A stretch of DNA of 64,000 bases. Source: Polyangiaceae bacterium (lineage in GTDB: Bacteria > Myxococcota_A > Polyangia > Polyangiales > Polyangiaceae). The translations under genes and the position numbers were made by a program. Below the pieces are notes generated by a model. That model saw only the letters and a program-made list of their open reading frames with translations, was not told the DNA's origin and did not search any database. Location: assembly GCA_016715885.1 (NCBI GenBank), contig JADJXL010000003.1:186001-250000 (forward strand). The letters are read 5' to 3'. How positions within the stretch are numbered: position 1 is the first letter of the stretch; each line of letters begins with the position of its first letter. Shown here piece by piece: positions 59,619-64,000 of the stretch.

Positions 59619-61364
59619 TCATTTCACGTCGAGCTTCACTTCGACCATGCCGACGCGGGGACATCCCGTCTGAATGACGACGGTGCCTTTTCCACGTACG
59701 ACCCAGCGCACTCGGCGGCGGCGTGCAGCTCCGCCCGAACGCGGAAACCCTGGCGTGCTCATCACGTCCACCGCTCCCCAACCTTCGAGATGCCCGACGA
59801 GAAATTCGTGGTCATCGCCCACCAGGTGCATGTTTTCACCAAGCGCAATTCGCGCGCGCACCGGGTCGTTCCACGCAAGCGGTTTTGCCGACGATAATAT
59901 GAACGTAGGCAAATATCCGAGGTTTTCGACGATGGCCGAAACCTCCCACACGTCACCTTCGATATGTGAAGCCCGAGCATCCGTGAGCCGCAAGCTCGGA
60001 CTCAATGCGGCGATACGAAAGAAAAACCTCGATTGCCGTTCGCACACTTCCGAAAGCCGTTCGGGCGGCGGATTCCAAATGCCAAACCGCGGGTCGTGTC
60101 CTCCAATTTCGACCGGACCGAGCTGCGGATGGTCGAACGAGCGCCAGGGCCCGAGAATCCTGCTCTTGTTATGATCGCGATCCCATTCGGCCATCTTGAT
60201 GGCATCTTCGCGACTGCGCCGTTGGTAATTCCAAACGAAGGGCCGAATGACGGGCAAACCTGCTTGCTTCCAAAAGTCCCATATTTCACACACCAGCGCC
60301 ACGGCGCCGCGTTGCGCATACGCGTAGGCGACTTCATCACCGCACAGTGGTTTTTCTGCCTCGTACAAAAATTCCTCGTAACCACTGACCATGGGATATC
60401 CACCGATTTTATCGCCCCAAGTTTCGATTTGTCGGTACAGCGACAAGTCGCGCGGATCCATTTTGCTGTCGGGTTTGTCCCCGGCAGGACGAATGTACAC
60501 GCCGCCGAAACAATGGAGGTTGAGCCAAGCAAAAATGTTCGGGTGTTTCGACGTAAATTCGACGATCGCGCGAGATTCCGGCTCGCTCGTCGCATATTCC
60601 CCAGCTCCTTTTTGATGAGGTTCGGGCGCCCATTGATAGGGGAAATTGCGGTTCATGTCGATCGCATTGTCCGAAAGATAGTCGGGAGCGGGAATGGTAA
60701 AACCGTCCCAATGCTCGATCGTCCCCTCGGGATAAATAGTATAAAATGGCCCAGCGTCTTCGACACGCCTCGGCAACATCAGATTCGGAACCTCGGCCGA
60801 AGCCACGAAATCCCCGGCAGGATCCTCGCGACGCATCGAAAGCGCTATGCCGTCGCCATCCACGTCCACCATGCGCCAAAATGGTTCACCTCGACCCATT
60901 CGTTCGTCGCGCGGATTCGACCGCACGTAGCCAGCTTTCCCGAGCGCATGCTCGGCACCGTCCGGACACATCCTTGGCAAAACATAAAACGTGACGTCAC
61001 GCCGGAGAAGCTCGCGCATGTGCGGCGGAAAATCATGCAATGGATCATCAGCAAGAACGAGATTCCGCAGCGCGTCCTCCGCTATCGCGAGCGCAACGCT
61101 CGAACCCGCCAGCTCAACCGCATGCATGTTGCCATCAACCCAGACGGCAGGCCCGTCGCCATCCGGTGATCGCCCAATCGCGAGCAGCCACAAGTCGCGT
61201 CCTTCCGGAGTTTTACCGATGCTTCGCAACCGTACGAATTTCGGAAACGTTTCAGCCCACGCATGAACAATCCGAGTAAGCTCGTCGTACGTGACGTACC
61301 GCGATCGAAACCCCTCGGACATCTGCTCGAACCGCTCACGCATGTCGGTGCTCTTCGTGGACAT
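59619..61364 (-). CDS. M14 family zinc carboxypeptidase
   Basis: A 581-residue metallopeptidase. The zinc site HAVE is at about residues 81-84 (WVDGNMHAVE) and the second His is in WLNLHCFGG near 300. The catalytic Glu lies in LVCEIWDFW at about 375, with the substrate-pocket NRNFPYQW region between. A beta-rich C-terminal domain of about 150 residues follows (AIVENLGYLPTF, RRRVRWVVRGKG). No signal peptide is visible, so it may act inside the cell. ATG 61364 is chosen for its AAGGTG ribosome-binding site; the upstream frame at 61424 lacks one. Confidence 0.9.
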   Translation of the reverse strand: MSTKSTDMRERFEQMSEGFRSRYVTYDELTRIVHAWAETFPKFVRLRSIGKTPEGRDLWLLAIGRSPDGDGPAVWVDGNMHAVELAGSSVALAIAEDALRNLVLADDPLHDFPPHMRELLRRDVTFYVLPRMCPDGAEHALGKAGYVRSNPRDERMGRGEPFWRMVDVDGDGIALSMRREDPAGDFVASAEVPNLMLPRRVEDAGPFYTIYPEGTIEHWDGFTIPAPDYLSDNAIDMNRNFPYQWAPEPHQKGAGEYATSEPESRAIVEFTSKHPNIFAWLNLHCFGGVYIRPAGDKPDSKMDPRDLSLYRQIETWGDKIGGYPMVSGYEEFLYEAEKPLCGDEVAYAYAQRGAVALVCEIWDFWKQAGLPVIRPFVWNYQRRSREDAIKMAEWDRDHNKSRILGPWRSFDHPQLGPVEIGGHDPRFGIWNPPPERLSEVCERQSRFFFRIAALSPSLRLTDARASHIEGDVWEVSAIVENLGYLPTFILSSAKPLAWNDPVRARIALGENMHLVGDDHEFLVGHLEGWGAVDVMSTPGFPRSGGAARRRRVRWVVRGKGTVVIQTGCPRVGMVEVKLDVK

Positions 61365-61540
61365 GCGCGACACCTTTGCAAACGAGCTTGCAGCGCGCAA
61401 GTGTCGATAGGATGCGGCGGTCAATAAATGAATGCGCCGTCACGTCCAGAAAAGATGGGCCGCCGTCGAAACAACGTGAGAAACCTCACGCACCACGATC
61501 CTCAATGACAAGCAGGCAGCCAATCGGGTAGCCTGCGTGC

Positions 61541-62146
61541 ATGCATAAGCTCTGGACGCTCTTCGTACCATTCACATTGAGCTTCATTGGCTGTGGTGGC
61601 GCAGCGGTCGTTGCGCCACCCCCCGCCGACGTGCCAACGGAAGCCGGCGACAAAACGACGTCGCTCCCGGCGGTCGGACCGACGGATGGAGTCGCGTGCG
61701 TCGGCACGATCGATGCCTTGCCCGACGGCGCAAAAGAAGTCACCGACGAGCCATTCGCTCAAGCTGCAATCGATGCAACGGGCAAAGGCAAATTGTGCAT
61801 GGCGCGGGTATTCGAAGCGTTGAAGCCTTTGAAAGTGTATCGAGTGTGGAACAGCCAAAAAACATACACGGAGTTCGGGAGTTGGTGGTCGTTTGCAAAG
61901 CCCGTCGGGCCGGTGGAGACATATCGCGAGCAAAACGCAATTTGTCCCGAATGGAGTGATTTGGATCGGGTCACGGTGTGCGAAATCAAAGTAGGCGCGC
62001 GGTTCGCCGTGGGGCCGGGGCAAAGCGCTGCGTGCGAAACGGCCAAGTACGAGAAATCAGCCGTAAATCAGGTATTCATCCCGAATGACACGCGGGAAAA
62101 CAGAGTTTTCGTCGAGCACTGTGAACAGCTCGGCGCGTTTCCTTGA
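61541..62146 (+). CDS. Small lipoprotein of unknown function
   Basis: A 201-residue protein with a clear lipoprotein signal (MHKLWTLFVPFTLSFIGC, Cys18). A Pro/Ala-rich linker follows, then a domain with four or five Cys (VACVGT, KLCMARVF, AICPEW, VTVCEI, CETAKY), probably disulphide-bonded outside the inner membrane. I recognise no family. It is divergent from the M14 gene (176 bp gap, presumably both promoters) and convergent with the response regulator, 20 bp away. Confidence 0.7.
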   Translation: MHKLWTLFVPFTLSFIGCGGAAVVAPPPADVPTEAGDKTTSLPAVGPTDGVACVGTIDALPDGAKEVTDEPFAQAAIDATGKGKLCMARVFEALKPLKVYRVWNSQKTYTEFGSWWSFAKPVGPVETYREQNAICPEWSDLDRVTVCEIKVGARFAVGPGQSAACETAKYEKSAVNQVFIPNDTRENRVFVEHCEQLGAFP

Positions 62147-62166
62147 CAGCCCGTCGAACGCGCTCG

Positions 62167-63636
62167 TCATCCTTTGAATTCCGCCGCGGATATCCCGTGT
62201 TTGCGCAGTAAGTCGTGGAAATCAGTGCGATTTCGTCCAGCGAGTTTCGCTGCCGCGCTCACATTGCCCCCAGCTCGACGCAACGCTTCGATGAGATAAG
62301 CGCGTTCGAAGGAATCGCGCGCCGCACGAAGGGGCGGCAAGGGCGCATCGGATCCCGATAGTCCTGCAAGAGATCCCGGCCCGTCCTCGTCGAGTGAACC
62401 CGCTGATTCCGTCGTTTTTCCCAATGTCGGAACTTTCGCGGGAGGCGACATGATGGCTGCAAGCTCGCGGACGCGAACCCGTTCGTCCTGACAAAGCAAA
62501 ATTGCGCCCTCCAAGACATTGGCAAGTTCGCGGACGTTTCCTGGCCAAGGATGGTCCATGAGCACGCGTAATGCATCTGGAGACAAATGCGGCTCGCGCA
62601 AACCATAACGAGCTGCTGCGCGACGCAAGAACATTTCCGCGAGGAGCGGTATGTCCTCCGGTCGATCTCGCAGCGGCGGCATGACGATGGGGACGACGTG
62701 CAAACGATAAAAAAGATCCTCTCGGAAACGGCCGGCAGTGACTTCAGCCCGCAAATCGCGATTCGTGGCCGCGACGATTCGGACGTCGATGTCCTCTTCC
62801 ACGGACGAACCGACCTTGGCAATACGTTTTTCCTGAAGAACTCGCAAAAGTTTGACCTGCACGGCCTGCGGAGCTTCCCCGATTTCGTCGAGTAAGAGCG
62901 TGCCTCCATTGGCCGCGGCAAAGAGCCCCTCCTTGTCGCGACTCGCCCCGGTAAATGCACCTCGAACGTGCCCGAACAATTCACTTTCCAAAAGCTCGGA
63001 AGGGAGTGCTCCACAGTTGATTGCAATGAAAGGGCGAGATCTTCGCGGGGAGAGCGCGTGAATCGAACGAGCCGCAAGCTCCTTGCCCGTCCCCGATTCA
63101 CCGAGCAAAAGCACGGTCGCATCGGCAGGAGCCACGCGCGTGATGCGTTCGCGAACCGCGGCGATGACTTCGCTCGTCCCGAGGAGCCGATTGTCTTGGC
63201 TCGCATCGCCGACGATACGACGAAGACCGGCTACTTCGCGTTTCAATCGGCCGCTCTCGATGGCGTGCGCAAGCTTTTGGAGCAGCTCGTAATCCTGAAA
63301 TGGTTTTGTCAGAAATCCATAAGCTCCACGTTGCATCGCTTCCACGGCCGTTTCGATGGTTCCGTGAGCCGTCAAAATCACGACCGGCACATCGGGAGAG
63401 CGCTTCTGCACCTCGCTCAGCACTTCCAATCCATCGCCGTCTTCGAGACGTAAATCGAGAATCATGGCGTCGATGCTCGCCTGTTCGAGCGCTTCGGGTA
63501 CGCCTTTCGCGGACAGCTCCGTGGTGACGCGGTAACCGTGGTGCTCGAGACGATACGCAAGGAGCTCGCAAAGGTGAGGCTCGTCGTCGACGACCAGAAT
63601 GTGCGGGCGGGCTGCGATCTCGGCGTCGTTCGTCAT
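62167..63636 (-). CDS. Sigma-54-dependent response regulator (NtrC family)
   Basis: A 489-residue activator with three domains. The receiver domain covers 1-125 (phospho-acceptor Asp61 in MILDLRLEDG, TKPF near 110). The AAA+ domain at about 150-390 has GESGTGKELAARSIH, the sigma-54 contact loop GAFTGA, LLLDEIGEAPQAVQVKLLRVLQE and the Arg fingers in RFREDLFYRL. The HTH_8 DNA-binding end is AGGNVSAAAKLAGRNRTDFH. It would drive sigma-54 promoters when phosphorylated by the kinase encoded just upstream (20 bp away). The order kinase-regulator is the GlrK/GlrR-like arrangement. Confidence 0.95.
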   Translation of the reverse strand: MTNDAEIAARPHILVVDDEPHLCELLAYRLEHHGYRVTTELSAKGVPEALEQASIDAMILDLRLEDGDGLEVLSEVQKRSPDVPVVILTAHGTIETAVEAMQRGAYGFLTKPFQDYELLQKLAHAIESGRLKREVAGLRRIVGDASQDNRLLGTSEVIAAVRERITRVAPADATVLLLGESGTGKELAARSIHALSPRRSRPFIAINCGALPSELLESELFGHVRGAFTGASRDKEGLFAAANGGTLLLDEIGEAPQAVQVKLLRVLQEKRIAKVGSSVEEDIDVRIVAATNRDLRAEVTAGRFREDLFYRLHVVPIVMPPLRDRPEDIPLLAEMFLRRAAARYGLREPHLSPDALRVLMDHPWPGNVRELANVLEGAILLCQDERVRVRELAAIMSPPAKVPTLGKTTESAGSLDEDGPGSLAGLSGSDAPLPPLRAARDSFERAYLIEALRRAGGNVSAAAKLAGRNRTDFHDLLRKHGISAAEFKG

Positions 63637-63655
63637 GGCTCGAGCCCTCCTTGTA

Positions 63656-64000
63656 TCACGAAGCGGGCACGTTCGCCTCCGTCAACGATGCTGGGGCTTC
63701 AAGGGGTAACCAAATGTGGAATTCTGCGCCTTTCGTAGCACCGTCGCTGGCCACGATGTCTCCACCGTGCGCGCGAGCGATCTCTCTGGCAAGCGCCAAA
63801 CCGAGACCGATTCCAACGCGTTTGGGCGAGCTGTCCAATCCTTGCGTGACGAAAGCATTGAACAGGATGTCACGAATTTCTGATGGAATGCCCGGACCTT
63901 CGTCTTTGACCGTAATTTTCGCCCAAGGTCCGTGGTTTCCGTCCGGCCCTTCGGCAAGAATGTCGCGGCGCACCAATACGCGCTGACCTTTTTTCGAAAC
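63656..64000 (-). CDS. Sensor histidine kinase, C-terminal part (partial)
   Basis: The final 115 codons of a gene that continues past the window edge; the frame stays open to base 64000. It holds the ATP-binding HATPase_c domain: VKDEGPGIPSEIRD (G1 box), FNAFVTQG (F box), VGIGLGLALAREIARAHGGDI (G2 box) and GAEFHIWLPLE. The His-containing dimerisation domain and sensor part are outside. It is co-directional with the NtrC-type regulator and presumably its partner. Confidence 0.93.
   Translation of the reverse strand, partial: VSKKGQRVLVRRDILAEGPDGNHGPWAKITVKDEGPGIPSEIRDILFNAFVTQGLDSSPKRVGIGLGLALAREIARAHGGDIVASDGATKGAEFHIWLPLEAPASLTEANVPAS

Larger units (their letters stand above)
3107..60479. 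repeat. Dispersed heptamer GACAAAC (about 70 copies on both strands)
   Basis: Scanning by eye gave 70 copies of GACAAAC or its complement GTTTGTC: 4 in 0-10 kb, 12 in 10-20, 11 in 20-30, 6 in 30-40, 25 in 40-50, 11 in 50-60 and 1 after 60 kb. About 40 read GACAAAC on the plus strand and 30 the complement. The related heptamers ending in A, G or T together gave only about a dozen. Examples are at 10154, 18065, 20790, 28338, 40324, 44316, 46434, 47202 and 54842. Confidence 0.85.

Noticed and set aside
1..64000. tRNA, rRNA, riboswitch or complete insertion sequence
   Set aside because: No cloverleaf signature, rRNA-like stretch, riboswitch core or transposase frame was recognised in the gaps.

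Overview
The window reads as chromosome of a high-GC Gram-negative predator-type bacterium, most likely a myxobacterium of the Polyangiales (Sorangium/Polyangium relatives). The grounds are the overall character of the gene set: menaquinone synthesis, a class II HMG-CoA reductase, an RsbR-like STAS protein, a PD-(D/E)XK-tailed ATPase, many Cys-rich or hypothetical lipoproteins, an NtrC-type two-component pair, a bacterial alpha-2-macroglobulin and a Gld-like ABC operon. This placement is inference; no rRNA, tRNA, CRISPR array or complete mobile element was seen.

Layout. 0-7.7 kb: tail of a membrane protein, an RsbR-like STAS sensor, an AAA/PD-(D/E)XK protein (minus), a FemAB/GNAT-like protein, an OPT-family oligopeptide transporter and a secreted protein of unknown function. 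7.7-15.9 kb (minus): an alpha-2-macroglobulin with an intact thioester motif, translationally coupled to penicillin-binding protein 1C. 16.2-20.9 kb (plus): a four-gene Gld-like ABC transporter operon ending in a DUF4340 protein. 21-26.8 kb: XerD-like recombinase, N-formylglutamate amidohydrolase family protein, a membrane protein, a lipoprotein, a PheA-like protein with degenerate active sites, and an FmdB zinc ribbon protein. 27-33.6 kb: SMC, YchF, a hot-dog thioesterase and a membrane-anchored nucleotide cyclase. 33.7-39.9 kb is accessory-looking: a 1290-residue lipoprotein with EGF-like repeats followed by six exact-length 342-bp repeats, a GT-C type glycosyltransferase, and a fragment of a SulP transporter. 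An 86-bp direct repeat brackets the last two genes.

39.9-51.1 kb (minus) holds the metabolic centre: a GbsR/MarR-type regulator with a perfect 22-bp palindrome just before its start, then a tight nine-gene run encoding polyprenyl diphosphate synthase, DAHP synthase, HMG-CoA reductase, UbiE/MenG, MenF, MenD, MenA, MenC and MenE. It links both precursor routes (shikimate and mevalonate) to menaquinone head-group and side-chain assembly. MenB and MenH are not in the window; a MenI-like thioesterase lies about 8 kb beyond the operon's 3' end. 51.3-64 kb: GTP-dependent PEP carboxykinase, a metallophosphoesterase, a cytochrome c-FTR1 iron permease fusion, a three-gene operon (Lys/Ala-rich lipoprotein, kynureninase-like PLP enzyme, GNAT), an M14 carboxypeptidase, a small lipoprotein, and a sigma-54 response regulator followed upstream by a histidine kinase cut by the window edge.

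The most unusual signal is not a gene. The heptamer GACAAAC (either strand) occurs about 70 times by hand count, roughly 14 times the number expected from base composition. It occurs in several reading phases and both orientations, and it is densest in the quinone operon.
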